From assembly GCA_039029355.1 (NCBI GenBank), contig JBCCGI010000084.1, forward strand, positions 1 to 37,676: a stretch of 37,676 nucleotides of DNA, given 5' to 3'. The notes under the pieces are model-generated. The model saw nothing but the letters and a program-made list of their open reading frames with translations, was not told the origin of the DNA and made no database searches. Shown in pieces: positions 22,990-30,835 of this stretch; the stretch's first letter is position 1; the number at the start of each line of letters is the position of its first letter. This stretch comes from JBCCGI01 sp039029355 (GTDB lineage Bacteria > Planctomycetota > UBA1135 > GCA-002686595). Position numbers and translations under genes: made by a program.

Positions 22990-24578
22990 CCGCAGAGCAC
23001 GACGACGGGACCGTGGACGAGCCCGAGGACGCCGGGAAGGCGGACGGGGACGGCCAGCGCTCGCTGGGCGGGCTCGCCCGCCACTCGCTGATCTACAGCG
23101 CCGCGCCCTTCCTGCGCCAGGGCATCGCCGTCGCGATGACCAACTTCTACACCCGCGCCTCGTGGCTCGGCAAGGCGGGCTTCGGCGTCAAGGAGATCGT
23201 CGACCTCTGGATGATCGGGCTGCAGCAGATGCTCGGGCAGAACGTGCTCGGGGCGATGGTGCGCTTCTACTTCGACCACGAGCGCGAGGAGGACCGCGCC
23301 CGCGTCGTGTCGTCGTGCACGGTGACGATCTCGGCCATCGCGTGGCTCGTGTGCGGGATCGCGTTCGCCTTCAGCGCCGACCTGCGCGGCCCGATGCTCG
23401 GCCCCGGCGGCAAGGTGCCTCCGGCCGAGCTCGAGACGATCCTCAAGCTCACGCTGGTGCTGATTCCGCTGCAGCTGTCGTCGCTGTCCGGCTTCTACTA
23501 CCTGCAGATCCAGAAGCGCTCGGGGCTCTACTCGACGCTGCAGACCGCCAAGCTCCTGGTCGAGGTGGCGCTGAACTTCTGGTTCATCGGCGCCCTGGGG
23601 CTCGGGGTGCGCGGGTTCCTGATGAGCATGCTCGCGGGCGAAGCGCTGACGACGCTGCTGCTGACCGGCGGAATGCTCTGGCGCCTGGGCGCGCGCGTCG
23701 ACCCGAAGATCCTGCGGCCGATCCTGATCTACGCCCTGCCGCTGGTGCCGGTGGGGATCTGCCAGTTCGGGCTGCACCAGATCGACCGCCGCCTGCTGCT
23801 GGGCTTCGCGGAGCAGGAGGTCACCGGGGTCTACGGGCTCGGCTACAAGATCGGGTACCTGGTCAACGCGATGATGCTCGGGTCGTTCCTGCAGATCTGG
23901 CAGCCCTGGATCTTCTCGATCTCGGACGCGAAGGAGCGCGCCCGGCTGGTCGCCCGCGTGAGCACCTACGCGGTGCTCGTCCTCTCGGCCGCCACCCTCG
24001 GCGTCATCGTCTTCGGGCGCCAGGCGGTCCAGATCCTGGGGGCCGACCCCGGCTTCGAGGTCGCCTGGCGGGTGGTGCCGCTGGTCGGCGCCGGCTACGT
24101 CGCCTGGGCCCTGTATCAGGTCTCGCAGATCCCGCTGTTCCTCGCCAAGCGCACCGCGCGGCTGTTCTTCGTCAACCTGGCGGCGCTGGGGGTCAACGTG
24201 GGCCTCAACCTCTGGCTGATCCGGAGCTACGGCTTCGTGGGCGCCGGCATCGCGACCTGCGGGTCGTTCGCCTTCCTGGCGGCGCTCGGGATGCTGGCCA
24301 GCCGCTCCGAGGCGGGCGTGCGGTTCGAGTACGGCCGCATCCTGGCGGTGGTCGCGGTCGTCGCGCTGATCTCGGCGGGCACGTATGGGGTGGAGCTGCT
24401 CGTCGTCGACCCCGGCCGCGCGGGGCTGGCGCTGACGCTGGCCCTCAAGGCGGTGCTGCTGGCGGCGGGGCTGGTGCCGCTGTTCGGCGTCCTCAACCGG
24501 ACGGAACGCGAGGGGCTGCGGGAGTGGCTGGGCCGTCGCCTGGGGCGGCCGGGGAGCGGCTCCGACACCGGCTCCTGA
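22986..24578 (+). CDS. Oligosaccharide flippase family membrane protein (MATE/MVF-like)
   Basis: Expected to flip lipid-linked oligosaccharide across the inner membrane for surface polysaccharide export. The 530-residue product has a charged N-terminal tail of about 30 residues, then 12 to 14 hydrophobic segments. It carries the family-typical first-helix pattern HSLIYSAAPFLRQGIAVAM and a central GVYGLGYKIGYLVNAMM, as in Wzx-like and Polysacc_synt_C proteins. The frame is open well upstream, but ATG at 22986 overlaps the methyltransferase stop and fits the family start. The ugd gene is about 500 bp downstream. The transported glycan cannot be told. Confidence 0.88.
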   Translation: MTAEHDDGTVDEPEDAGKADGDGQRSLGGLARHSLIYSAAPFLRQGIAVAMTNFYTRASWLGKAGFGVKEIVDLWMIGLQQMLGQNVLGAMVRFYFDHEREEDRARVVSSCTVTISAIAWLVCGIAFAFSADLRGPMLGPGGKVPPAELETILKLTLVLIPLQLSSLSGFYYLQIQKRSGLYSTLQTAKLLVEVALNFWFIGALGLGVRGFLMSMLAGEALTTLLLTGGMLWRLGARVDPKILRPILIYALPLVPVGICQFGLHQIDRRLLLGFAEQEVTGVYGLGYKIGYLVNAMMLGSFLQIWQPWIFSISDAKERARLVARVSTYAVLVLSAATLGVIVFGRQAVQILGADPGFEVAWRVVPLVGAGYVAWALYQVSQIPLFLAKRTARLFFVNLAALGVNVGLNLWLIRSYGFVGAGIATCGSFAFLAALGMLASRSEAGVRFEYGRILAVVAVVALISAGTYGVELLVVDPGRAGLALTLALKAVLLAAGLVPLFGVLNRTEREGLREWLGRRLGRPGSGSDTGS

Positions 24579-24833
24579 CCTCCGGCCTTCGCGCCGCCAC
24601 GGGCGGGCGAAGCTCTGTCGCCATCTTCACTGCCCCTCGGGCCCGCGGGCGACTCGAATGGGGAGGTCAGCCCGCGTGCGTGCCCGGCTGCTCTGTCCCC
24701 CTTGTTGGGGGAGGTGCGCGCCGGGCTGACACCGCTTCCCGCCGGTCGTCCGGCTTGGGCCCGCGAGCGTAGCTCGGGGCCGGAGCGGGCCTCGTGCAAG
24801 CGCGTTCGCACGGCCACCAGCGGCCGGCGCGGG
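24579..24833. other. Gene-free 255-bp spacer between flippase and tRNA-Val
   Basis: Apart from the hairpin at 24587-24612 and a small one at 24696-24712 (TCCCCC, loop TTGTT, GGGGGA), no gene or known RNA family is recognisable. The small open frames across it have no recognisable domain or start signal. It lies at the 3' ends of two convergent transcripts, so both hairpins may serve in termination. Confidence 0.5.
24587..24612 (+). terminator. Hairpin after the flippase gene, possible terminator
   Basis: CTTCGC plus CCGCC pair with GGCGG plus GCGAAG around an ACG loop, an 11-bp stem with one bulged G. It begins 9 bp after the flippase stop. The following bases (CTCTGTCGCC) are only weakly T-rich, so it may be an imperfect terminator. 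Confidence 0.4.
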
Positions 24834-24906
24834 TGGGCGATGAGGGATTCGAACCCCCGACATCATCCGTGTAAAGGACGCACTCTAGCCGCTGAGCTAA
24901 TCGCCC
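24834..24906 (-). tRNA. tRNA-Val (anticodon UAC)
   Basis: On the minus strand the sequence folds as a complete cloverleaf. The acceptor stem is GGGCGAT pairing with ATCGCCC. The D arm is GCTC/GAGT. The anticodon stem is CGTCC/GGATG around the loop TTTACAC, giving anticodon TAC. The T arm has the loop TTCGAAT. The discriminator is A at 24834, and no CCA is encoded. Seventy-three nucleotides. It is transcribed toward the flippase gene and away from ugd. Confidence 0.97.
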
Positions 24907-24933
24907 CGGTCCCGCACCGAAGGACGGCCTACG

Positions 24934-24962
24934 GTGGCAGTTTTGGCCGATCACGGTATCCT
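24934..24962 (+). promoter_or_regulatory. Possible promoter for ugd
   Basis: GTGGCA (24934-24939, four of six matches to the -35 consensus) and TATCCT (24957-24962) are 17 bp apart. The leader to the ugd ATG would be about 115 nt and would contain a small hairpin (GTCCC/GGGAC near 25029-25045) and a run of nine C residues (25056-25064). Confidence 0.4.
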
Positions 24963-25083
24963 GCTCGGCCCTTTTGCTCCACCTCCCCTCCCCCAACAAC
25001 CGAGTTAGGAGCAGGCGTCTCAGAGGCTGTCCCAGCCTTGGGGACGGCTAGGTGACCCCCCCCCATACCATTCGGAGACCCAT

Positions 25084-26385
25084 ATGAGGATCGCAGTCGT
25101 CGGCACCGGCTATGTCGGCCTTGTCGCCGGAACGTGCTTCGCGGAAAGCGGCAACTCCGTCACTTGCATCGACATCGACGAGAAGAAGATCCGGCGGCTC
25201 AATGACGGAGTCGTTCCGATCTACGAGCCGGGCCTTGAGGAACTTCTGAAGCGCAACGTCCACGACGGGCGCCTGAAGTTCACGACGGACTACGCCGAGG
25301 CCATCCCGGACGCGCACGCCGTCTTCATCGCGGTCGGCACCCCCCCCGGAGAGGACGGCAGCGCCGACCTCCAGTACGTGCTGAAGGCGGCCGAGACCGT
25401 GGCCGAGCACATGAACGGCTACCTGGCCGTCGTCGACAAGTCGACCGTGCCGGTCGGCACCGCGCGCAAGGTCCAGGCGGCGATCCGCGGCAAGACCAAC
25501 CTCGAGTTCGACGTCGTGTCGAACCCCGAGTTCCTGAAGGAAGGCGCCGCCATCGACGACTTCCTGAAGCCGGACCGGGTGGTCATCGGCTCCGAGTCGC
25601 AGCGCGCCGCGGACCTGATGGACGAGCTCTACGGGCCCTTCGTCCGCACCGGCAACCCGGTGATCCACATGGACATCGAGTCGGCCGAACTCACCAAGTA
25701 CGCGGCCAACGCCATGCTCGCGACGCGCATCTCGTTCATGAACGAGATCGCCAACATCTGCTCGCGCGTGGGCGCCAACGTCGACCTGGTCCGCAAGGGC
25801 ATCGGCTCGGACCAGCGCATCGGCTCGCGCTTCCTGTTCGCGGGGCTGGGCTACGGCGGCTCGTGCTTCCCCAAGGACGTCAAGGCGATCGTCAAGACCT
25901 CCGAGGACAACGGCTACGACTTCCGCATCCTGCAGGCGGTCGAGGCGGTCAACGAGTCGCAGAAGCGGCTGCTGTTCGATCGCGTGTCCGAGCACTTCGA
26001 CGGCGACCTGGCCGGCAAGCACTTCGCCGTCTGGGGCCTCTCCTTCAAGCCGAACACCGACGACATGCGCGAGGCGCCGGCCGTCGTGGTCATCCGCGCC
26101 CTGCTCGAATCGGGCGCGACGGTGACCGCGCACGACCCCGAGGCCACCGAGGAGTGCAAGCAGCACCACCTCGGCGAGTCGATCCGCTACGCCGAGTCGC
26201 CGATGGAGGCCCTCAAGGACGCCGACGCGCTCATCCTGATCACCGAGTGGAACGAGTTCCGCCGCCCGGACTTCGATCAGGTCAAGAGCCTCCTGCGGCA
26301 GCCGATCATCTTCGACGGCCGCAACATCTACCGCCGCAAGACGGTCGAGGAGCTCGGCTTCACCTACTACGGCATCGGCACGTAG
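25084..26385 (+). CDS. ugd: UDP-glucose 6-dehydrogenase
   Basis: Oxidises UDP-glucose to UDP-glucuronate with two NAD+, feeding uronic-acid-containing polysaccharides and related nucleotide sugars. The 433-residue product has the N-terminal NAD-binding loop VVGTGYVGLVAG, the STVPVGTARK segment, SNPEFLKEG, a central helix ending ELTKYAANAMLATRISFMNE, the catalytic cysteine Cys261 in GYGGSCFPKD, and a C-terminal UDP-binding domain (WGLSFKPNTDDMREAP, TEWNEFR). Full length. A CGGAG Shine-Dalgarno lies 6 bp before ATG 25084. Its 3' end overlaps the convergent LarA-family gene by 19 bp. Other UDP-hexose dehydrogenase specificities are possible but less likely. Confidence 0.95.
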   Translation: MRIAVVGTGYVGLVAGTCFAESGNSVTCIDIDEKKIRRLNDGVVPIYEPGLEELLKRNVHDGRLKFTTDYAEAIPDAHAVFIAVGTPPGEDGSADLQYVLKAAETVAEHMNGYLAVVDKSTVPVGTARKVQAAIRGKTNLEFDVVSNPEFLKEGAAIDDFLKPDRVVIGSESQRAADLMDELYGPFVRTGNPVIHMDIESAELTKYAANAMLATRISFMNEIANICSRVGANVDLVRKGIGSDQRIGSRFLFAGLGYGGSCFPKDVKAIVKTSEDNGYDFRILQAVEAVNESQKRLLFDRVSEHFDGDLAGKHFAVWGLSFKPNTDDMREAPAVVVIRALLESGATVTAHDPEATEECKQHHLGESIRYAESPMEALKDADALILITEWNEFRRPDFDQVKSLLRQPIIFDGRNIYRRKTVEELGFTYYGIGT

Positions 26386-27656
26386 ACGGCCTGCTTCGAG
26401 GCATCGTCCAGAAAGCCGATCCGGTCGCCCGGGTCGGCTTTTTTCGTCCAGGCATCGAGCACCGCCTGGGGCTCGGCGGCGGGGCACATGTGGACGCGTG
26501 CGAGCTGGTCGGCCGGCAGCCGCGAGTGCACGTGCAGCGCCCCGAGGCGCTCCAGGTAGCGCGCCATCTTGACCGGCTTGTGCGCGTAGAGGACGTAGTC
26601 CGAGCGCGCCGGAGCCGTGATCTCGTGCAGGGGCCGCGCCAGGGGCTCGAAGAAGACCTCGCGCGCGGACGGCGGGCCGATGCCGTTCGGACACTCGGCC
26701 AGGAACAGGACCTCGCCCCCGTCACGCACGGCGGCGGCGCTGAGCTCCAGCGCGCGCTGCGCCGTGTAGAGGCTCTCGTCCAGCGGCGCTCCCCCGGCCG
26801 AGACCACCAGGAAGCGCACCGGGTCGACGGTGCGCCCGGTGCGGCGGTCGACTTCGGCCATCCCGCGGCCAGCGGCCTCCTCGGCCGTCCCTCCGGCCGC
26901 CCAGAGGACGCGGCCGCCGGCCGAGCCCTGGGTCAGGGCGAAGAGCCTACGGCCCGTCAGGCCCAGGGAGAGGGCCTCTACGAGGTCTTCGGCCAACGGG
27001 TTGGAGCGACGCGCCGGGTCCGGGTGCCACGGATGCCGGCCAAAGGTCGACGCCTCCTCGAGCGCCAGCGAGTGGTTCCCGCGCGCCGTGGCCAGCGAGG
27101 CCAGCCCCGGCACCACGTACTTCGATGGATTGGAGTAGCCCGCGAAGTAGTGCGGCTTCATGTCGGAGAGCGCGAGCAGGACCTCCGGCTCGGAGGCGCG
27201 CTCGTGCAGCTCGACCGGCGTCCCGCGCGACGTCGTGCCGCAGGACGCGTAGCGATCCCGGCGCGCATCGGGCAGGACGACCTCGACCGCGTCCTCCCGG
27301 GTGCCGGCGAGCGCCTCGCCGACGCGGCGCGCGAGCTGGACGTTCTCAGGCGTGCGCGGGTCGTGCGTCCCCGTGCAAAGGAAGGCCTGCACGGAGCGCG
27401 CGCCGGCGAGCGCCGCACCGAGCGGCGGGAGCAGCCTCCGCGGCTCCCACGAACGCGTGCCGTCGGGCAACAGGAGGCCGACCACGCGCCCCTCGCAGGC
27501 CTCCGGCCAGCCGCTCTGAACGAGCTCTTCGACCGCGCGTGGCAGGGGGTCGGACGCGGCGTCCGCACCGGCCTCCAGCCGCCAGGGGCCGGCCGCCAGC
27601 CGGTCTTCGACCTCGAGCGGCACCCGCCCACGGCCATAGCTCATGCTCACCCGCAC
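26367..27656 (-). CDS. LarA family protein (nickel-pincer lactate racemase-like)
   Basis: The 429-residue protein follows the LarA/DUF2088 layout: N-terminal MRVSMSYGRGRVPLEVED, CTGTHDPRTPEN, then SDMKPHYFAGYSNPSKYVVPGL. The last segment contains the conserved histidine and the lysine that carries the nickel-pincer cofactor in LarA, followed by ARGNHSLAL and a C-terminal domain with FLAECPNGIGP. LarA racemises lactate, and many homologues act on other 2-hydroxyacids, so the substrate is unknown. No larB, larC or larE cofactor genes are nearby. GTG at 27656 is chosen because it gives the family-like N-terminus; ATG at 27644 is an alternative. It reads toward ugd and overlaps its 3' end. Confidence 0.88.
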   Translation of the reverse strand: MRVSMSYGRGRVPLEVEDRLAAGPWRLEAGADAASDPLPRAVEELVQSGWPEACEGRVVGLLLPDGTRSWEPRRLLPPLGAALAGARSVQAFLCTGTHDPRTPENVQLARRVGEALAGTREDAVEVVLPDARRDRYASCGTTSRGTPVELHERASEPEVLLALSDMKPHYFAGYSNPSKYVVPGLASLATARGNHSLALEEASTFGRHPWHPDPARRSNPLAEDLVEALSLGLTGRRLFALTQGSAGGRVLWAAGGTAEEAAGRGMAEVDRRTGRTVDPVRFLVVSAGGAPLDESLYTAQRALELSAAAVRDGGEVLFLAECPNGIGPPSAREVFFEPLARPLHEITAPARSDYVLYAHKPVKMARYLERLGALHVHSRLPADQLARVHMCPAAEPQAVLDAWTKKADPGDRIGFLDDASKQAVYVPMP

Positions 27657-27721
27657 GGCCCAAGCATACGCAGCATCCGGCCGCGCCGCGCCCGCCGGCG
27701 CCGAGCAAGCGACGCGCGGGA

Positions 27722-27758
27722 AAGAACAGAGCGGCTCGCCTCAAGAGAAGCGAACCGC
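27722..27758 (-). terminator. Rho-independent terminator after the ECF-TPR operon
   Basis: On the minus strand GCGGTTCGCTTC (27758-27747), loop TCTT, GAGGCGAGCCGC (27742-27731) forms a 12-bp stem including two G-U pairs. It is followed by TCTGTTCTTT. On the plus strand the same two positions would be A-C mismatches, so the minus orientation is favoured. Confidence 0.75.
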
Positions 27759-27909
27759 CCGTTGATGTCGTGTCGCAACCCGACGCTGCGCGGAGTTGAG
27801 GACCTCCGCGCCCACCGGTTGCAACCGGTACGCCCAACAAGGACGCAAAGCTGCGGCGCGTTGTCAAGCGTCTCGCTGACTGCTTCGTCGGATTTTTCGT
27901 ATCGCACCC
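27759..27909 (-). ncRNA. Structured 3'UTR or small-RNA candidate downstream of the TPR gene
   Basis: This non-coding stretch ends in the terminator at 27722-27758 and holds two adjacent hairpins. One is the perfect 16-bp palindrome ACCGGTTGCAACCGGT at 27814-27829. The other is GCGCGGAG/CTCCGCGC with an 8-nt loop at 27788-27811. A TTGACA lies at 27867-27862, but no convincing -10 follows at the right distance. It may be only the structured tail of the ECF-TPR mRNA, or a separate RNA of roughly 120 nt. No known RNA family was recognised. Confidence 0.35.
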
Positions 27910-28674
27910 TTAGCGGAACTTCGGCGGTCGTCCTCTTTCGCGCACCACACGACGCAGTTCGCGCAGCGTTCGCATGCGTTCCAACGCACCGCGCACGCGT
28001 GTTCCGCGTTCGGTTTGCTCGAGCGCATCGTCGGCGAGCGCAGAGCGGCACTGATTCCAAACGCCCGCCGCAGCCTCGGCGTCTCCGCGCCGAATCCACA
28101 GCAATCCGAGCTCGTCGTACGCGCGGATGCGGTCGAGTGGGTCTTCGCCCTCGCGCGCGACGCGCGTCCACACGCGGCGCGCTTCGGAGTCGCGCCGCGC
28201 TTCGGCGTGCACGCGCCCGGTCCAGAGCAACGCCTCGTCGCGCCGGTGCGAGCAAGCCCCGTCGTCCGCGACGACCGCGAGGTAGGCGTCGAGCGCCGCC
28301 TCCTCCTCGCCGGCCCTCCGAAGCACGTGGCCGAGCTCCAGGCGTCCGCGGACGCGGTAGGGTGTGCCCTCGCCCTCCTGCACCGCGAGGCGAAACTCGC
28401 CCGCCGCCTCGTCGAAGCAACCGGCGGCCCGCAGCAGCTCGCCGGCCCGGAACGCGGATTCGGCGACCGCGGCCCGCTCGCGTGGGTGGTGCTTGCGCAC
28501 CGCCCGGTAGGCCGCGACCGCCCCTTCGCGGGCCCTCGAACGCGCCGCCCCGGTCTTGCCGCGCAGCTCCATCCGGCGCTCCCGCGCGTGGGCCAGCTGG
28601 GCGACCACGTCGGCATAGCGCGGCACGTCGGCGCTGCCGAACAGAAGCGGCAGGGTGACCACGAGCGCCCTCAC
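27910..28674 (-). CDS. TPR-like repeat protein coupled to an ECF sigma factor
   Basis: The 254-residue product begins RALVVTLPLLFGSADV, a weak signal peptide or short membrane anchor, and then consists of helical repeats of the tetratricopeptide type. Examples are AESAFRAGELLRAAGCFDEAAGEFRLA, RLELGHVLRRAGEEEAALDAYLA and AYDELGLLWIRRGDAEAAAGVW (each abbreviated to its core). No catalytic motif is seen. GTG at 28674 overlaps the sigma-factor TGA as GTGA, so the two proteins are made together. That pairing suggests it may modulate the sigma factor or act in the same response, which is inference. A terminator and structured region follow its stop. Confidence 0.72.
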   Translation of the reverse strand: MRALVVTLPLLFGSADVPRYADVVAQLAHARERRMELRGKTGAARSRAREGAVAAYRAVRKHHPRERAAVAESAFRAGELLRAAGCFDEAAGEFRLAVQEGEGTPYRVRGRLELGHVLRRAGEEEAALDAYLAVVADDGACSHRRDEALLWTGRVHAEARRDSEARRVWTRVAREGEDPLDRIRAYDELGLLWIRRGDAEAAAGVWNQCRSALADDALEQTERGTRVRGALERMRTLRELRRVVRERGRPPKFR

Positions 28675-29285
28675 GTCCGCGCCCCCACGTGATGGACGCG
28701 CCCGAGCGCGTCCACCCAGCGCGTCGCCGCGAGCGACACGCGCTGCCTCAGCAGCCGCCCCAGCCGCCGCCGCGCGCGGAAGAGCCGCACCTTCACCACC
28801 GCCGGCGCCATGTCGCAGGCGTGCGCGGCGTGGCGGCAGTTCTCCCCCTGCGCGTAGTACTCGACCAGCAGCCGCCGGTCCTCGGGCCGCAGCGCGCGGA
28901 GCGCCCGCCGCAGCTCGCCGAGCACCTCCTCGCGCTCGATCAGCCACGGCCCCAGCCGAAAGCAGCCCTCGGCGACCTCTTCGTCGGGGCGCTCCTCGAC
29001 CGCCAGCTCGTCCTCGCCCTCGAGGCGGCTCCAGCGTGGCTCGCGCGTGCTGCCCGCACGGTCCGCGAGCACGTTGAGCGCGATGCGCGCCGCCCACGGG
29101 CGCAGCCGCTGCTCGTCGGCCAGAGAGTCCCGGTACAGCGCGGCCCGCAGACAGGCCTCCTGCACAACGTCGTCGACCTCGGCATCGTCACGGCACCGGG
29201 TCCCCACCACTCGCTTGAGAAAGCCGGGGAGCTCCTCCAGCCCCGTCCAGCCGGCTTCAACCTGTTCGCATCGCACGCGCTGCAC
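28671..29285 (-). CDS. ECF-type RNA polymerase sigma factor
   Basis: The 204-residue protein has sigma region 2 (DDAEVDDVVQEACLRAALY, then RPWAARIALNVLADR, residues about 30-80) and region 4 with a helix-turn-helix (LRALRPEDRRLLVEYYAQGE, ENCRHAAHACDMAPAVVKVR, residues about 125-180). It lacks regions 1 and 3, as ECF factors do. GTG at 29285 is the best start; other frames overlapping it are shadows. It is coupled by GTGA to a TPR protein instead of a recognisable zinc-finger anti-sigma factor. The promoters it recognises are unknown. Confidence 0.88.
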   Translation of the reverse strand: MQRVRCEQVEAGWTGLEELPGFLKRVVGTRCRDDAEVDDVVQEACLRAALYRDSLADEQRLRPWAARIALNVLADRAGSTREPRWSRLEGEDELAVEERPDEEVAEGCFRLGPWLIEREEVLGELRRALRALRPEDRRLLVEYYAQGENCRHAAHACDMAPAVVKVRLFRARRRLGRLLRQRVSLAATRWVDALGRVHHVGART

Positions 29286-29565
29286 CTCGCTTCGGCGCGC
29301 GTCGGGACTACCCCGGCGCGGTGGCGAGGAGACCGTGGCTCACGTCGTGCGTTGCGGCTCACTCGGCATGTGGACGAGTTGGAGAGGCGCCGGCGTGCAC
29401 GAGATTGGGGAAGGCGTCGGCCCGGCTACGCCGCCCAACCCCAACATCTGGCCCGAACGAAAGACGGGCGGCCGCCCCTCGCGAGGGCGGCCGCCCGTTG
29501 GCTCGTGCATTCCCCGATCCGGGTCTCGACGCGGGTTCAGCGCCGGCCGGACGGTTTTGGGGAGG
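29286..29565. other. 280-bp intergenic region between ECF sigma factor and exported TPR gene
   Basis: It contains the strong hairpin at 29464-29498. The part nearest the sigma factor (29286-29440) presumably carries its promoter, but no -35/-10 pair is convincing. No gene or RNA family was recognised. Confidence 0.5.
29450..29498 (-). terminator. Strong hairpin terminator after the exported TPR gene
   Basis: ACGGGCGGCCGCCC (29464-29477) and GGGCGGCCGCCCGT (29485-29498) are perfect 14-bp complements around a 7-nt loop. On the minus strand the stem is followed by CTTTCGTTCG. It lies about 68 bp downstream of the stop at 29566. The stem is symmetric, so it may also block transcripts from the other direction. 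Confidence 0.7.
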
Positions 29566-30666
29566 CTACTTGTAGTCGTTTGCCTGCTCGGCCCAGGTCG
29601 ACTGAGGGTAGCGCTGCTGGAGCTTCCACTTCATCTCGCGGAAGCGGTCCACGTCCTCGGTCTGCTTGAAGATCAACATGGCGAAGAACATCGACTGGGA
29701 CACGTAGCGGCTGTGGTCCTTGTAGAGGACGATCACCCGCAGGAAGTTCATCAGCGACTCGTGCGTGACCTTCGTGTCGCGCCGGATGGCGCCGATGTGG
29801 AACAGCGCCGTCCCGAGGCCGGCGTAGGCGGCCGCCAGCGTCTCGGAGTCGGCCTTCTGGTCCTTCACGATGCGCCCGAAGATGTCCTGGGCCTGCTCGG
29901 CGATGCCCTCGCGCTTGCCCTGGGAAGCCGCGTCGATCTCGTCGAGGTAGGTCTCGCCGATGGAGACCTGCGCGCGGCTCGCGACGGTCGGGAACAGGCT
30001 GCCGGCGTCCGAAACGACCTCTTCCAGCTTGTCGCGCTTGGCGTCGCCGCCCATCGACTCGTCGGTCAGGATCAGGCCGAGCTGCGCCTCGAGCGCCCAG
30101 CGGCGCGAGAGCGACTGGCTCTGGACCAGCTGGTTGAGCGCTTCGAGCGTCGACTGGGCGGCACTGCCCTTGCCCTGGCGCGACTGAGCCCCGGCCTTCG
30201 CCAGATACGCGGACGGCACGTAGCGCGAATCGGCGAAGTTCGTGATCAGCCGGTCGGACCGCTTGACCACCCCGGCCACGTCGTCCAACACCTGGCAGAT
30301 CTCGATCGCGCGCTGGGCGGCGTAGGCCGGCGCCCACTTCCTGCGCTCGTTGGGCTTGTTGATCTGGCCGTCGACGTAGAGGTCGAACAGGTCGAGCGCG
30401 CCGAAGACGTCGCCGTCGATCAGGGCCTGGTCGGCCTCGTCCACGAGGCGCGGCTTCTTGGCGAACTCCACGCGCAGGATCTCGTCGGAGGCGACGCTGC
30501 GCTGGTTGCTGCCCTTCTTGTAGACGACCTCCACGAGCTTCTCCTCGACGATCGTGATGTCCTCGAGGACCTTGCCGTCGGTGCGGTGGATCGTGTCCGC
30601 CGCGGTCGGAAGAGCGAAGAGCGTGAGGGCGAACGCCGCGAGGGACGTGAACTGGGAGATTCGCAT
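29566..30666 (-). CDS. Exported TPR-like protein
   Basis: I do not recognise a named function. The 366-residue product has a signal peptide (MRISQFTSLAAFALTLFALP, probably cut after TAA). A small beta domain follows (about residues 23-70: HRTDGKVLEDITIVEEKLVE ... VASDEILRVEF). The remaining helical part has TPR-type repeats (YVPSAYLAKAGAQSRQGKGS, ETLAAAYAGLGTALFHIGAI) to the C-terminus. This layout is common for periplasmic scaffold proteins of large secretion or envelope complexes. The frame is open upstream, but ATG at 30666 starts the signal peptide and lies downstream of a good promoter. It is a single-gene unit with its own promoter and terminator, with lower GC-driven bias (more Lys, Gln, Ile) than its neighbours. 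Confidence 0.8.
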   Translation of the reverse strand: MRISQFTSLAAFALTLFALPTAADTIHRTDGKVLEDITIVEEKLVEVVYKKGSNQRSVASDEILRVEFAKKPRLVDEADQALIDGDVFGALDLFDLYVDGQINKPNERRKWAPAYAAQRAIEICQVLDDVAGVVKRSDRLITNFADSRYVPSAYLAKAGAQSRQGKGSAAQSTLEALNQLVQSQSLSRRWALEAQLGLILTDESMGGDAKRDKLEEVVSDAGSLFPTVASRAQVSIGETYLDEIDAASQGKREGIAEQAQDIFGRIVKDQKADSETLAAAYAGLGTALFHIGAIRRDTKVTHESLMNFLRVIVLYKDHSRYVSQSMFFAMLIFKQTEDVDRFREMKWKLQQRYPQSTWAEQANDYK

Positions 30667-30762
30667 GGGTCGGATCGGATGCTCGCGCGGGCCTGTCCGG
30701 AGCCTATCCCGTCTGCCGTCGGCGGTTACGAAGCGCCCGGGGGGCGGCAAAACGGGCCGAAC

Positions 30763-30792
30763 AGGATAGGGGCGGTGCCTTCGGACTGTCAA
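30763..30792 (-). promoter_or_regulatory. Sigma70-type promoter for the exported TPR gene
   Basis: A perfect -35 TTGACA (30792-30787) and a -10 TATCCT (30768-30763) are 18 bp apart on the minus strand. The transcript would start near 30756, giving a leader of about 90 nt before the ATG at 30666. Confidence 0.7.
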
Positions 30793-30835
30793 CGCGCCCG
30801 AGAACGGGCGGCCGAGGTCCCGGTTCAACCCGCGT

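Noticed and set aside
24696..25000. Inverted CCCCCAACAA sequences on both sides of the tRNA as attachment sites of an integrated element
   Set aside because: Only about ten bases match, the enclosed DNA holds just the tRNA and spacer, and there is no integrase.
27862..27867. TTGACA as a promoter for the candidate small RNA
   Set aside because: The expected -10 position reads GTCCTT or TCCTTG, so a full promoter cannot be claimed.
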